From positions 124,001 through 188,000 of the forward strand of contig NZ_QKZO01000005.1 in the NCBI RefSeq assembly GCF_003254295.1: a stretch of DNA of 64,000 nucleotides, given 5' to 3'. A model generated the notes under the pieces. The model did no database searches. It was not told the origin of the DNA and was given only the letters and a program-made list of their open reading frames with translations. Positions within the stretch are counted from its first letter, which is position 1, and every line of letters begins with the position of its first letter. Positions 9,034 through 18,391 of the stretch are shown piece after piece. The position numbers and the translations under genes are program-made. This stretch comes from Rhodobacter capsulatus (GTDB lineage Bacteria > Pseudomonadota > Alphaproteobacteria > Rhodobacterales > Rhodobacteraceae).

Positions 9034-9836
9034 CGCTGCCGGTCGGCCAGTTCGGCGTTCAGGGCCGCGCCGAACAGGACCGAAAAGGCGCCAAGATAGA
9101 GCCACATCAGCAGCGCGATGACGGCCCCCAGCGAGCCATAGACCTTGTTGTAGGTGCCGAAATTCGCCAGATAGGCGGTGAGGCCGATCGAGGCCCCGCC
9201 CCAGACCAGTGTCGCCACCACCGCGCCGAGCGAAAACATCGGATCGCGGCGGCGCGGGCGATAGGGCGCGAAGCGGTAAAGCACGCCCAGTACCGTCAGC
9301 ATCAGCGCCACCATCGCGATCCAGGGCAGGCCCGAAAGCAGCACGGTGGTGACGGCATGAAAGGGCAGAAAATTCGCCACGATCGGGATCGCGACGATCG
9401 TGGCCATCGCCATCAGCATCACGCCGACCAATGCCACCGTCATCAGATAGCCGAAAATGAAGCCGAAGATGGTGTCGCGCGACTCTGACCCGTGAATCAC
9501 GTTCAGACCCTGCACCAGCGCATCGACCCCCGCCCGCGCCGAAAACAGCGCGAAGACGACGGACACCAGCGTCCCCCAGCCGATCACCCCGCGCGGACCC
9601 GCCAGCAGCATGCTGACCTGCGCATCGAGGATCGCATAGGCCTCGGGCGGGATGAAATTCTGCGCCACCTCCAGATAGGTGCGGATGACGACCGGATCGG
9701 CCACCGTGCTCCAGATCGAGATCGTCGCGGTCAGGCCCGGAAAGACCGCCAGCATGGCGTAAAACGCCACCCCGGCCGAGATCAGGAAGATGTTGGTCTG
9801 GGACAACCGGTCCCGCAGTCGGAAAAGAAAATGCAT
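9027..9836 (-). CDS. YihY/BrkB family inner-membrane protein
   Basis: A 269-residue membrane protein with about six hydrophobic segments belonging to the YihY/virulence-factor-BrkB family (UPF0761). Its molecular role is unsettled despite older labels such as ribonuclease BN. Characteristic features are the early [14 protein letters not shown] segment (about residues 22-35), the central GVLYRFAP, and the C-terminal [10 protein letters not shown]. The start at 9836 ([11 protein letters not shown]) follows a GAGGG ribosome site. A longer frame upstream to 9932 has a polar, basic extension without family resemblance and is not preferred. It is convergent with gcdH. Confidence 0.85.
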   Translation of the reverse strand: MHFLFRLRDRLSQTNIFLISAGVAFYAMLAVFPGLTATISIWSTVADPVVIRTYLEVAQNFIPPEAYAILDAQVSMLLAGPRGVIGWGTLVSVVFALFSARAGVDALVQGLNVIHGSESRDTIFGFIFGYLMTVALVGVMLMAMATIVAIPIVANFLPFHAVTTVLLSGLPWIAMVALMLTVLGVLYRFAPYRPRRRDPMFSLGAVVATLVWGGASIGLTAYLANFGTYNKVYGSLGAVIALLMWLYLGAFSVLFGAALNAELADRQRQ

Positions 9837-9933
9837 GCCGCCCTCGCTGCGGCCAGCATCGCCGATTGCACGCCGGGGCACAACTTGCGTGACGGCGCGG
9901 CCTGTGGTCTTCTGACGCAGTCTGGAGGACATG

Positions 9934-10962
9934 ATGACCTATACCCCCGCCGAAAACCGCTATTCCCGAATGATTTACCGCAAATGCGGGGCCTCGGGGC
10001 TGAAACTGCCCGCGATCTCGCTGGGCCTTTGGCACAACTTCGGCCATGACACGCCCCATGCGGTGAAACGGGCGATCTGCCGGACCGCCTTTGATCTGGG
10101 GATCACCCATTTCGATCTGGCGAACAACTACGGACCGCCGCCCGGCTCGGCCGAGGAAGCTTTCGGCGAGATCCTGAAGACCGATTTCGCGGGGCTGCGG
10201 GACGAGCTGATCATTTCCTCGAAGGCCGGCTATGACATGTGGCCCGGGCCCTATGGCGAATGGGGCAGCCGGAAATATCTGATCGCGTCTTGTGACCAGT
10301 CGTTGAAGCGGATGGGGCTTGAGTATGTCGACATCTTCTATTCGCATCGCTTCGACCCGGAAACGCCGCTCGAGGAAACCATGGGCGCGCTGGAGCAGAT
10401 CTGGCGCTCGGGCAAGGCGCTTTACATCGGGATTTCGTCTTACAATTCCGAGCGCACGCGGGAAGCCGCGGCGATCCTGCGCGGCCTTGGCGTGCCGTTG
10501 CTGATCCATCAGCCGAGCTACAACATGCTCAACCGCTGGATCGAGCGTGACGGGCTGGTGGACACGCTGGCGGGTCTTGGCGTCGGCTCGATCGCCTTCA
10601 CGCCGCTGGCGCAGGGTCTGCTGAGTGCGAAATACCTGAACGGCATTCCTTCGGGGGCACGGGCGGGGCAGGGCAAGTCGCTCGATCCCGGCACGCTGAC
10701 GCCGCAGGCCCTCGAGAAAATCCGCGCGCTGAACGCGGTTGCGGAGCGGCGCGGGCAGACGCTGGCACAGATGGCGCTGGCCTGGGTGCTGCGGGGCGGC
10801 ATCACCTCGGCGCTGATCGGGGCCTCGAAGCCCGAACAGGTGGTGGATTGCGTCGGCGCCCTGGGCAATCTGTCTTTCACCGCCGCAGAGCTGGCCGAAA
10901 TCGACACCCACGCACAGGATGAGGCGATCAACCTATGGGCACGTTCGTCGGAAAACCGCTGA
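9934..10962 (+). CDS. Aldo/keto reductase, YghZ / L-glyceraldehyde-3-phosphate reductase-like
   Basis: A 342-residue NAD(P)H-dependent aldo/keto reductase of the AKR14/YghZ group, enzymes that reduce L-glyceraldehyde 3-phosphate, methylglyoxal and related aldehydes. The catalytic Asp-Tyr-Lys-His tetrad is visible in FDLANNYG, ISSKAGYDMWPGPYG and YSHRFD. The N-terminal YRKCGASGLKLPAISLGLW and the C-terminal cofactor-site SALIGASKPEQV are typical. Two ATG codons are adjacent at 9931 and 9934. GGAGG lies five bases before the second, which is preferred. The last 28 bases overlap the start of the di-heme peroxidase gene, so the two are probably co-translated. The physiological substrate is unknown. 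Confidence 0.88.
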   Translation: MTYTPAENRYSRMIYRKCGASGLKLPAISLGLWHNFGHDTPHAVKRAICRTAFDLGITHFDLANNYGPPPGSAEEAFGEILKTDFAGLRDELIISSKAGYDMWPGPYGEWGSRKYLIASCDQSLKRMGLEYVDIFYSHRFDPETPLEETMGALEQIWRSGKALYIGISSYNSERTREAAAILRGLGVPLLIHQPSYNMLNRWIERDGLVDTLAGLGVGSIAFTPLAQGLLSAKYLNGIPSGARAGQGKSLDPGTLTPQALEKIRALNAVAERRGQTLAQMALAWVLRGGITSALIGASKPEQVVDCVGALGNLSFTAAELAEIDTHAQDEAINLWARSSENR

Positions 10963-12272
10963 AACAGGCTCTGGTCTGGCTGCTTTCGGGGGGGACGGCG
11001 CTGGCCGCCGACCTTCCCGCGCCGATTACGGATGCCGATTTCGGCGCCTTGAGCATGGCCGAAGTGCGGCTGGGGCGGGATCTGTTCTATGATCCGATCC
11101 TGTCGGGCAATCGCAACATCTCTTGCGCCACCTGCCACCATCCGCGTTTCGGCACCGGCGACGGGTTGAGCCTGGGTCTGGGGGAAGGCGCGGTGGGGCT
11201 GGGCCCGGACCGGCATGTGACAGAGACAAACCTGCCCGAACAACGCATTCCCCGCAACGCCCCGGCGCTGTTCAATCTGGGGGCGACGTCGTTCAAGGTG
11301 CTGTTCCACGACGGCCGGATCGAGGTCGATCCGACCCGGCCCTCGGGTCTGCGCACGCCGATGGAAGAGGACATGGTGACCGGTTTCGCCTCGATCCTCT
11401 CGGCGCAGACGATGTTTCCGGTGCTTTCGCCCGACGAAATGGCCGGGCATTACAATGAAAACGAGATTTCCAAGGCCGTGCGCGAAGGCTTCATCACCGG
11501 CCCCGATGGCGCCTGGGCGCTGATCTCGGCGCGGGTGGCGGGGATTCCGGCCTATCAGGCGGCCTTCGAGCAAGCCTATCCCGAGATCGCCGCCGGGCGG
11601 CCCATTGCCTTCACCGACATCTCGAACGCGATCGCGCAATTCGTGGCTTTCGAATGGCGGTCCGATGACAGCGCCTTTGATGCCGTCTTACGAAAACAGG
11701 CTCTGTTTCAGCCCGAAGCGGCCAAGGGCGCGGATCTGTTTTATGGCGTGGCGGGCTGTGCCACCTGTCATTCCGGCCCGTTCCTGACCGATCATTCTTT
11801 CCATGCGATGGGCGAACCGCAGCTTGGCCCCGGCAAGGCGGAACGGTTCGAGCGTCATTCCCGCGACGAGGGCCGCTATCGGGTGACGAACACCCCCGCC
11901 GACATCTTCGCCTTCCGCACGCCCAGCCTGCGCAATGTCGCGCAGACCGGGCCCTGGGGGCATGCGGGCAGCCACAAGGATCTGGCCGCTTTCGTCGCCG
12001 ATCACGCCCGCAGCGGCGCGCAACTGGCCGATTACGACCGGACGCAGGCCGTGCTGCCCGCCTTGCCGCAGACGAAGCCGGATTGGACCCTGCTCGACAC
12101 GCCCGCGGAAGTGGCCGCGATCAGGGCAGCCGCGGTGGCCCCGGGGACGCTGACGCCGGATCAGGTGGCGCAGATCGTGGCTTTCCTGCAGACGCTCTCC
12201 GATCCGGTCGCGCTGAAGGGGCGGTTCGGTTTGCCCGACACCGTGCCCAGTGGCCTGGCCGTCGATCGTTAA
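10935..12272 (+). CDS. Di-heme cytochrome c peroxidase / MauG-family protein
   Basis: A 445-residue periplasmic protein with a signal peptide ending near ALAA (residue 25) and two c-type heme motifs, CATCH at about residues 64-68 and 275-279. The second half has the family signature FRTPSLRNVAQTGPWGHAG near residue 328. Members either reduce hydrogen peroxide with electrons from cytochrome c (CcpA) or carry out MauG-like oxidative modification of a partner protein. The sequence does not decide between these. The gene starts inside the end of the aldo/keto reductase gene. It ends overlapping, by four bases, the convergent FG-GAP gene, whose product is also exported, which hints at a shared periplasmic job. 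No conventional terminator is visible at the junction. Confidence 0.9.
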   Translation: MGTFVGKPLKQALVWLLSGGTALAADLPAPITDADFGALSMAEVRLGRDLFYDPILSGNRNISCATCHHPRFGTGDGLSLGLGEGAVGLGPDRHVTETNLPEQRIPRNAPALFNLGATSFKVLFHDGRIEVDPTRPSGLRTPMEEDMVTGFASILSAQTMFPVLSPDEMAGHYNENEISKAVREGFITGPDGAWALISARVAGIPAYQAAFEQAYPEIAAGRPIAFTDISNAIAQFVAFEWRSDDSAFDAVLRKQALFQPEAAKGADLFYGVAGCATCHSGPFLTDHSFHAMGEPQLGPGKAERFERHSRDEGRYRVTNTPADIFAFRTPSLRNVAQTGPWGHAGSHKDLAAFVADHARSGAQLADYDRTQAVLPALPQTKPDWTLLDTPAEVAAIRAAAVAPGTLTPDQVAQIVAFLQTLSDPVALKGRFGLPDTVPSGLAVDR

Positions 12273-13756
12273 CGGCGAACCTCGGTCCGCCCGTTCAGCG
12301 TGACCGGCTGCCAATCGCCCACCCTGCCGTCGGGCCAGACCACCCGAGCCTCTGCCGAGGTCTCGGCCCCAAGCCCGAAATGCAGCGGACCGGCCTTGCC
12401 CCCGGCATGCCCGCCGCCCACGGTGATTTCCTGCGATTTGACGCCGGACGCGGTTTTCACCTCGACCCAGGCGCCGACAGAATGCTGGTTCGGCGCGGGC
12501 TGAATAGGCTCTATTTCTGCCCAATTCCCGGTCTGCGCCGTCGCATTGCGCCAAAGCTCCATCGGCGCGCGGCGGTTCATCACCACCAGATCCAGCAGCC
12601 CGTCGCCGTTCAGATCCGCCAGGGCAGCCCCGCGCGCGCGGTCCCGCGTCGCCATCCCGGCCTTGTCCGCCATCTCGTGGAACGTGCCATCCGGCCCCTG
12701 CATCAGCAGGTTGTTCGGATCATGCGCGGCATTCGAGGGCATCTGATCGACATTGCCCTTGGAGAGGAACAGATCATCGCGGCCATCGTTGTCGATATCG
12801 CCAAATTCCGGGTGCCAGCCGGTCGAGGGGCGGCCGTCATCGCCGATGAAAGGCCGTTGCGCGAAAGTGCCGATGGCATAGGGCGCATCCTCGAAATGGT
12901 CGCCCCTGTTGATCTGCAACAGCTGATCGCCCATCGAGGTCATCATCACCTCGGGCAATCCGTCGCCCGTGATGTCGCGGCTGGCGATCCCCATGCCCCA
13001 AAGCGAGACATGCTCCCAATCCATCCGCTCTTTCAGCGGATTCAAGCGGAACATCTGTTCATAGCCGCCGCGGACATAATAGTGCCGGTCGTTCGACAAC
13101 CGCAACTCGGGCGTGCCCTTGCGTTGCCAGTCGGAGATCAGCGCGGACAGCGTGCAATAGCCGGGCGAAATCGTCTCTGTTTCGGCATAAACCCGGCCCT
13201 TTGGGCGAAAGAGCGCACTGTCATCGCAGGCCATGAACGGGCCATCGGGGTTCGTTCGGTCGACGTAATTGCCAAAGAACAGCGTGGGAAACTCCTGCCC
13301 CTGTTCCCAGGTCGCGGTGAAGGCGGTGGTCCAATCCTCGCGCGTGGGCAGGGCCCATGCCTTGGTTGCATCCTCGAACCGGCAATTGCCGAGGCCCCGC
13401 AACAGCAGGTTCGGCCCGGCCCGCAGCACCGCCAGATCCATCTGCCCATCCGAATCGATGTCGAGCGGATAGGCCCCCGTCACATGGCGCAGCTCGGTCA
13501 GAGCGCCTTCAGAAAAGCGCAAAGGCCCGCCCTGCTCCGAAGCATTGACGAAGAGCGCCGCCGGATTTTCCCCGCCCGCGGCGAACAGATCCGGCCGCCG
13601 GTCGCCGTTGCAATCAAAGACCGCAACCCCGCCGCCGACGAAATGCTCCCAGCCGCCCGCATAGATCTGGCGGTGCGGCAGGCCCGCGGCGTCATCGATA
13701 AAAAGCGGCTCTGCACTGGCTGGAAAGGCGATCAGGCACAGCAGGACCCGTTTCAT
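12269..13756 (-). CDS. Exported FG-GAP/VCBS-repeat protein with ASPIC/UnbV C-terminal domain (CRTAC1-like)
   Basis: A 495-residue protein with a short signal peptide ([15 protein letters not shown]) and at least five calcium-binding-like D-x-D/N-x-D-G loops, such as DCNGDRRPD, DIDSDGQMD, DITGDGLPE, DIDNDGRDD and DLNGDGLLD. These are spaced as in a beta-propeller of FG-GAP/VCBS repeats. The last 90 residues match the ASPIC/UnbV domain (GAWVEVKT, QEITVGGGHAGG, VVWPDGR). The start at 13756 is fixed by an ATGA overlap with the end of the upstream ROK gene. The function is unknown. Such proteins are secreted or surface-bound and often bind polysaccharide or protein partners. Being translated from the xylose repressor's message is unexpected. 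Confidence 0.85.
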   Translation of the reverse strand: MKRVLLCLIAFPASAEPLFIDDAAGLPHRQIYAGGWEHFVGGGVAVFDCNGDRRPDLFAAGGENPAALFVNASEQGGPLRFSEGALTELRHVTGAYPLDIDSDGQMDLAVLRAGPNLLLRGLGNCRFEDATKAWALPTREDWTTAFTATWEQGQEFPTLFFGNYVDRTNPDGPFMACDDSALFRPKGRVYAETETISPGYCTLSALISDWQRKGTPELRLSNDRHYYVRGGYEQMFRLNPLKERMDWEHVSLWGMGIASRDITGDGLPEVMMTSMGDQLLQINRGDHFEDAPYAIGTFAQRPFIGDDGRPSTGWHPEFGDIDNDGRDDLFLSKGNVDQMPSNAAHDPNNLLMQGPDGTFHEMADKAGMATRDRARGAALADLNGDGLLDLVVMNRRAPMELWRNATAQTGNWAEIEPIQPAPNQHSVGAWVEVKTASGVKSQEITVGGGHAGGKAGPLHFGLGAETSAEARVVWPDGRVGDWQPVTLNGRTEVRR

Positions 13757-15036
13757 TGCGCCGCCATCTCCCGGCTGGTGCCCAGCAGTTGCTCGGTCAA
13801 TTCGTGCAGCGCCAGGGCCGCCGCGCCATGCGCCCAAAGCAGATCGCCCCAGGCGTGGGTCTCGATCCGCGGCCCGTCGCGGCCGGTGTCCAGCATCAAT
13901 TCCCGCATCTCCGCCAGGGTCTCGCTGGCGTAAAGATAGTCGTAGCGCATCCGCTCGCCCGAGAGGATGATCAGCGCCGGATCGAAGAGATTGACGATAT
14001 TCGACAGCCCCACCGCCAGATACCGCCCCGCCCGGCGAAAGATCGACCGCGCGGCGGCATTGCCCGCCTTGGCGTGATCGAACAGGCTTTCCAGCATCAC
14101 GCCGACCGGCTGGGTTTCGCCAAGCGGCAGGTTCAGCGCCGTGCGGGCCTCGCGCACCAGCGCATAGTCCGCCACATAGGCCTCAAGGCAGCCGCGCTGG
14201 CCGCAGCGGCACAGCGCACCATCCAGTTGCACCTTGGTATGGCCCAGTTCCATCCCCATGCCGCGGGCGCCGCGATAGATGCGGTGGTTGATGACAAAGC
14301 CCATGCCCAGACCGTGTTCGATCGTCACCACGGCGAAATCCGAAAGTTTGCGACCGGCGCCGAACCACAATTCCGCCAGTGTCACCAGATTGGCGTCGTT
14401 GTCGATGAAGACGGTCAGGCCCAGCCGTTCCCGCAAGGCCGCCTGCAGCCCGACGTGACGCTCGGAGAGGACGGGGGACCAGTGCACCACGCCCGCTTCG
14501 GAATCGACGAAGCCCGGAACCCCCAGCCCGAGCGCCAGAATCGCCTCGCGGTCGACCCCGCCCTTGGCGCAGACGCGGTGCAAAAGCCGATCGGCCGCTT
14601 CCAGGATGCCGTCGATCCCCATCGCCCCGGGACTGCGCGGGATCGCCTCGCCCGCGATCATGTTACCGGCGAAATCGACCAGAACCGCGGTATGTTCGCG
14701 GTCCGACAGCTTGATGCCGACCACATGCCGGGTGTTCGGGCGGACCCGCAGCGCGACGGCCGGGCGACCGCGGCTGCCTTCGCCCTCGCGCAGGGTCTGC
14801 ACCTCCTCCAGCAAGCCGGTCTCGATCAGCTCCGAGGTGATCGTGGTGACCGAGGCCGGGCTGATGCACAGCTCTTTTGCCAGTTGCACCCGGGCCATCT
14901 GCCCGGCGGCGCGCACGCGCTCGAAGATCTGCTGGCGCAGCGGGCGGGCGGTTTCCGACAGCGGCTGAATCAGCGGGCCGCAGCCGAGAGAGGCCTTTCC
15001 GATCTGGGAGATCTTCTTCATCACGGCATCTTTCAT
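13753..15036 (-). CDS. xylR: ROK-family transcriptional repressor, probable xylose-responsive XylR
   Basis: A 427-residue ROK regulator. It has an N-terminal winged helix-turn-helix (about residues 38-80, [20 protein letters not shown]) and a sugar-kinase-like domain with DNDAN near 212. The ROK zinc motif is C-R-C-G-x2-G-C at 276-283, with H266 upstream. Such proteins release DNA when they bind a sugar. It is divergent from xylF with a 200-base control region, so it very likely represses xylFHGBA and itself. The start could be 15036 or 15021 (MKKISQ); neither has a strong ribosome site. Its stop overlaps the FG-GAP gene start in ATGA. Confidence 0.88.
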   Translation of the reverse strand: MKDAVMKKISQIGKASLGCGPLIQPLSETARPLRQQIFERVRAAGQMARVQLAKELCISPASVTTITSELIETGLLEEVQTLREGEGSRGRPAVALRVRPNTRHVVGIKLSDREHTAVLVDFAGNMIAGEAIPRSPGAMGIDGILEAADRLLHRVCAKGGVDREAILALGLGVPGFVDSEAGVVHWSPVLSERHVGLQAALRERLGLTVFIDNDANLVTLAELWFGAGRKLSDFAVVTIEHGLGMGFVINHRIYRGARGMGMELGHTKVQLDGALCRCGQRGCLEAYVADYALVREARTALNLPLGETQPVGVMLESLFDHAKAGNAAARSIFRRAGRYLAVGLSNIVNLFDPALIILSGERMRYDYLYASETLAEMRELMLDTGRDGPRIETHAWGDLLWAHGAAALALHELTEQLLGTSREMAAQ

Positions 15037-15050
15037 TCAATGGATTAACA

Positions 15051-15116
15051 AAACGGCGGTGCATCAACGCGCTGCAGCGATCATTCTTGCCGCGTTGCAG
15101 CTATTTTCCGCCGTTT
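15051..15116. promoter_or_regulatory. Nested inverted repeats in the xylR-xylF control region, candidate operator
   Basis: Two inverted repeats are nested. The outer 9-base arms are AAACGGCGG at 15051-15059 and its complement at 15108-15116. The inner 7-base arms are CAACGCG at 15065-15071 and its complement at 15091-15097. They lie in the leader of xylR and 120-190 bases upstream of xylF. They could be paired repressor sites or a leader hairpin; the sequence does not decide. Confidence 0.4.
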
Positions 15117-15152
15117 CGTTGGTCAGTTTCATTCTTGCGCCCCATTTTTATT

Positions 15153-15182
15153 TTGACAACTAAAATTATTCGACTCATCCTC
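15153..15182 (+). promoter_or_regulatory. xylF: Candidate xylF promoter in an AT-rich island
   Basis: A perfect -35 hexamer TTGACA at 15153-15158 lies in an AT-rich patch (15144-15171) that stands out in this GC-rich DNA. The -10 at about 15176-15181 (CATCCT) is poor. ATTTT and AAAAT arms (about 15150-15154 and 15162-15166) flank the -35, which may mark a repressor site over the promoter. Confidence 0.4.
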
Positions 15183-15239
15183 TTGCCATCCCGGCGAATC
15201 TGTCGGGCGGTCCGTCGGGCCACATCTCGGGAGGAGAAC

Positions 15240-16259
15240 ATGTATAAAACCCTTTTCGCCGCCGTCGCGCTGACGGCCGGCCTTGCCACCACGGCTTTTG
15301 CCGACATGACCGTGGGCGTGTCCTGGTCGAACTTCCAGGAGGAGCGCTGGAAGACCGATGAGGCCGCGATCAAGGCGGCGCTGGAAGCCGCCGGTGCGAA
15401 ATATGTCTCGGCCGATGCGCAATCGTCCTCGGCCAAGCAGCTCTCGGACATCGAATCGCTGATGGCGCAGGGGGTGAATGCGCTGATCGTGCTGGCGCAG
15501 GACACCGAGGCGATCGGCCCCGCCGTGCAGGCCGCGGCCGACGAGGGCATTCCGGTCATCGCCTATGACCGTCTGATCGAGGATCCGCGGGCCTTTTACC
15601 TGACCTTCGATAATGCCGAAGTGGGCCGGATGCAGGCGCGGGCGGTTCTGGCCGCGGCGCCCAAGGGCAATTACGTGATGATCAAGGGCTCGCCCACCGA
15701 TCCGAACGCCGATTTCCTGCGCGGCGGTCAGCAAGAGGTGCTGCAGGCCGCGATCGACGCGGGCGATGTGAAGATCGTCGGCGAGGCCTATACCGACGGC
15801 TGGCTGCCCGCGAATGCGCAGCGCAACATGGAACAGATCCTGACCGCGAATGACAACAAGGTCGATGCGGTCGTGGCCTCGAACGACGGCACCGCCGGGG
15901 GCGCCGTGGCCGCGCTGTCGGCGCAGGGGCTTGTGGTGCCGGTCTCGGGTCAGGATGGCGATCATGCCGCGCTGAACCGTGTCGCGCTGGGCACGCAGAC
16001 GGTATCGGTCTGGAAAGACGCGCGCGAGCTGGGCAAGAACGCGGCTGAAATCGCCGTGGCCCTGGCTGGCGGCGCCGACATGAAGTCGGTCGCGGGGGCC
16101 ACCGAATGGACCTCGCCCGCGGGAACCAAGATGACCGCCAAATTCCTGACGCCGATGCCGATCACCAAGGACAATCTGGCGACCGTCGTCGATGCGGGCT
16201 GGATCACCAAGGACGCGCTGTGTCAGGGCGTGAGCGCCGGTCCGGCGCCGTGCAACTGA
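15240..16259 (+). CDS. xylF: D-xylose ABC transporter, periplasmic substrate-binding protein
   Basis: XylF captures xylose in the periplasm and delivers it to the XylGH importer. The 339-residue product has a signal peptide ending at FA-D (residue 21). The sugar-binding core of the ribose/xylose family follows: [14 protein letters not shown] near residue 30, [16 protein letters not shown], the hinge region [10 protein letters not shown], and [32 protein letters not shown] and VSGQDGD are typical of XylF and ChvE. The ATG at 15240 follows GGAGGAG. First gene of xylFHGBA; a strong hairpin after it should make its message more abundant than the rest. Confidence 0.95.
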   Translation: MYKTLFAAVALTAGLATTAFADMTVGVSWSNFQEERWKTDEAAIKAALEAAGAKYVSADAQSSSAKQLSDIESLMAQGVNALIVLAQDTEAIGPAVQAAADEGIPVIAYDRLIEDPRAFYLTFDNAEVGRMQARAVLAAAPKGNYVMIKGSPTDPNADFLRGGQQEVLQAAIDAGDVKIVGEAYTDGWLPANAQRNMEQILTANDNKVDAVVASNDGTAGGAVAALSAQGLVVPVSGQDGDHAALNRVALGTQTVSVWKDARELGKNAAEIAVALAGGADMKSVAGATEWTSPAGTKMTAKFLTPMPITKDNLATVVDAGWITKDALCQGVSAGPAPCN

Positions 16260-16277
16260 TCTGAGCTGATCTGAACC

Positions 16278-16299
16278 GGGGCGGCTCGCAGGCCGCCCC
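16278..16299 (+). other. Intercistronic hairpin between xylF and xylH
   Basis: An 8-base-pair GC stem (16278-16285 with 16292-16299) and six-base loop directly follow xylF. A second GC-rich palindrome at about 16311-16322 is followed by CTTTTT. Hairpins at this position usually stabilise the binding-protein message or reduce readthrough into the permease gene. Confidence 0.7.
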
Positions 16300-16343
16300 C
16301 CTTCCAAAGAGCGCCGCGGCGCCCTTTTTCGATCGGATACCCC

Positions 16344-17633
16344 ATGAACACCCCGACCCCGCAGGACGGCGGGCAGAAGCGGACGCTGTTGCAGTCGCTC
16401 GAGCTGGACACCCGGCTTCTGGGCATGATCGGCGCCTTCGTCTTGATCTGCCTTGTCTTCAACGTGATCACCGACGGCCGTTTTCTGACGCCCCGCAACA
16501 TCTTCAACCTGTCGATCCAGACCGTTTCCGTGGCGATCATGGCCACCGGCATGGTCTTCGTGATTGTCACCCGGCATATCGACCTCTCGGTCGGCGCGGT
16601 GCTGGCCATCTGCTCCTCGGTGATGGGGGTGATGCAGGTGCAACTGCTGCCGCAATTCTTCGGCATCGGCCATCCGCTGGTGATGCCGCTGACGGTGATC
16701 GCGGGCCTTTTGACCGGCGCCGCGATCGGCGCGCTCAACGGCTGGCTGATCGGGTATCAGCGCATTCCGGCCTTCATCGTGACGCTGGGCGGTCTGCTGA
16801 TCTGGCGCAACGTCGGCTGGTATCTGACCGATGGGCAGACGGTCGGGCCGCTGGATCAGACCTTCATGCTGTTTGGCGGCGTCGAGGGCACGGTGGGCGC
16901 GGCGCTGTCCTGGGCTCTGGCGGTTTTCTTCTCTGTTCTGGCTGTCTTGGGGCTCTGGCGGGCGCGTCAGGCGAAGATCCGGCATGAATTCCCGGTGAAA
17001 CCGCTCTGGGCCGAGGGCGCGCTGATGGCCACTGCCGTCGCGGCGATCCTTGGCTTCGTCGCGATCCTGAACAGCTATGCGATCCCGGTCGGCCGTCTGA
17101 AGCGCGAATTTGACGCCCGCGGCGAGGTGATGCCCGAAGGCTACATCGATTATTTCGGCCTGCCGATTTCGGTGCTGATGCTGGTCGTGATCGTCGTGGT
17201 GATGACGCTGATCGCCCGCAAGACCCGGCTTGGCCGCTACATCTTTGCCGCTGGCGGCAACCCGGATGCGGCGGAACTGTCGGGCATCAACACCCGGATG
17301 CTGACGGTGAAGATCTTCACCCTGATGGGGGTTCTCTGCGCGATTTCGGCGATGGTGGCGCAGGCGCGTCTGGCCAACCACACCAATGACATCGGCTCGC
17401 TGGATGAATTGCGCGTCATCGCCGCGGCCGTGATCGGCGGCACGGCCTTGGCCGGGGGGATCGGCACGATCTATGGCGCCGTTCTGGGTGCGGTGATCAT
17501 GCAATCGCTGCAATCGGGCATGGCGATGGTCGGCGTCGATGCGCCGTTCCAGAACATCGTCGTCGGCGGCGTGCTGGTTCTGGCCGTCTGGATCGACATC
17601 CAATACCGCAAGCGCACGGGGGAAAAGGTATGA
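16344..17633 (+). CDS. xylH: D-xylose ABC transporter permease
   Basis: The 429-residue inner-membrane permease of the BPD-type 2 (ribose/xylose) family forms the channel of the xylose importer. About ten hydrophobic segments are visible. Motifs include [15 protein letters not shown] (about residues 75-90), [22 protein letters not shown] (start near 132) and the conserved cytoplasmic loop [17 protein letters not shown] near residue 300. The last is where the ATPase docks. It overlaps xylG by four bases (ATGA-type coupling at 17630-17633). Confidence 0.95.
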   Translation: MNTPTPQDGGQKRTLLQSLELDTRLLGMIGAFVLICLVFNVITDGRFLTPRNIFNLSIQTVSVAIMATGMVFVIVTRHIDLSVGAVLAICSSVMGVMQVQLLPQFFGIGHPLVMPLTVIAGLLTGAAIGALNGWLIGYQRIPAFIVTLGGLLIWRNVGWYLTDGQTVGPLDQTFMLFGGVEGTVGAALSWALAVFFSVLAVLGLWRARQAKIRHEFPVKPLWAEGALMATAVAAILGFVAILNSYAIPVGRLKREFDARGEVMPEGYIDYFGLPISVLMLVVIVVVMTLIARKTRLGRYIFAAGGNPDAAELSGINTRMLTVKIFTLMGVLCAISAMVAQARLANHTNDIGSLDELRVIAAAVIGGTALAGGIGTIYGAVLGAVIMQSLQSGMAMVGVDAPFQNIVVGGVLVLAVWIDIQYRKRTGEKV

Positions 17634-18391
17634 GCACCCGCGGAACCCCTCTGGTCGAGATGCGCGACATTTCGATCGCCTTTGGCGGCATCAAGGCGGT
17701 GGATCATGTCACCATCGACCTGTATCCGGGTGAGGTCGTCGGCCTGCTGGGCCATAATGGCGCCGGGAAATCGACCCTGATCAAGTGCCTTTCGGGCGCC
17801 TATCAGATGGACAGCGGTGCCATCTACATCAACGGCGAAAAGGCCGAGATCCGCAATCCGCGTGATGCCCGCGCCTATAACATCGAGACGATCTATCAGA
17901 CCCTGGCGCTGGCGGATAACCTTGATGCGGCTTCGAACCTGTTTCTGGGCCGGGAACTGGTGACGCCTTTCGGCTTCGTCGATGATGCGCAGATGGAGGC
18001 CGAGACCCGCAAGATCATGGGGCGGCTCAATCCGAACTTCCGCAAGTTCAAGGAGCCGGTGAAGGCGCTTTCGGGCGGGCAGCGGCAATCGGTGGCGATC
18101 GCGCGGGCGGTCTATTTCAACGCGCGTATCCTGATCATGGACGAGCCCACCGCCGCCCTTGGTCCGCATGAAACCCAGATGGTGGCGGAACTGATCGAGG
18201 AGCTGAAGGCGCAGGGTCTGGGCATCTTCCTGATCGAGCATGACATTCACAACGTCATGCGGCTGTGCGATCGCGCCTCGGTGATGAAGAACGGCCAGCT
18301 TGTCGGCACGGTGAACGTGAACGAGGTCACCGACGAGGACATCCTTGGCATGATCATCCTTGGCAAGAAGCCCGAGGGGGGGACCGTCTGA
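17630..18391 (+). CDS. xylG: Xylose ABC transporter ATP-binding protein, single-domain form
   Basis: The ATPase that powers XylFH. The 253-residue product contains one complete nucleotide-binding domain: Walker [10 protein letters not shown] at 41-49, signature LSGGQ at 147-151, Walker B ILIMDEP at 167-173 and the H-loop histidine at 204. The enterobacterial XylG has two fused domains (about 510 residues), whereas this one has half that length. It should therefore act as a homodimer. This is a real difference of the lineage rather than a truncation: the ends are intact and the gene overlaps xylH and xylB in coupled fashion. IEHDIHNVM is typical of this family. Confidence 0.93.
   Translation: MSTRGTPLVEMRDISIAFGGIKAVDHVTIDLYPGEVVGLLGHNGAGKSTLIKCLSGAYQMDSGAIYINGEKAEIRNPRDARAYNIETIYQTLALADNLDAASNLFLGRELVTPFGFVDDAQMEAETRKIMGRLNPNFRKFKEPVKALSGGQRQSVAIARAVYFNARILIMDEPTAALGPHETQMVAELIEELKAQGLGIFLIEHDIHNVMRLCDRASVMKNGQLVGTVNVNEVTDEDILGMIILGKKPEGGTV

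Noticed and set aside
7777-10911. 1044-codon minus-strand frame across gcdH, YihY and the aldo/keto reductase
   Set aside because: It runs through three well-supported genes in other frames and has no domain; a shadow.
15129-17603. 824-codon minus-strand frame opposite xylF and xylH
   Set aside because: Histidine-, aspartate- and arginine-rich shadow frame; xylF and xylH are certain.
17630-18391. xylG as a truncated pseudogene
   Set aside because: All ATPase motifs are intact and both ends overlap neighbours in coupled fashion; single-domain forms are a normal variant.
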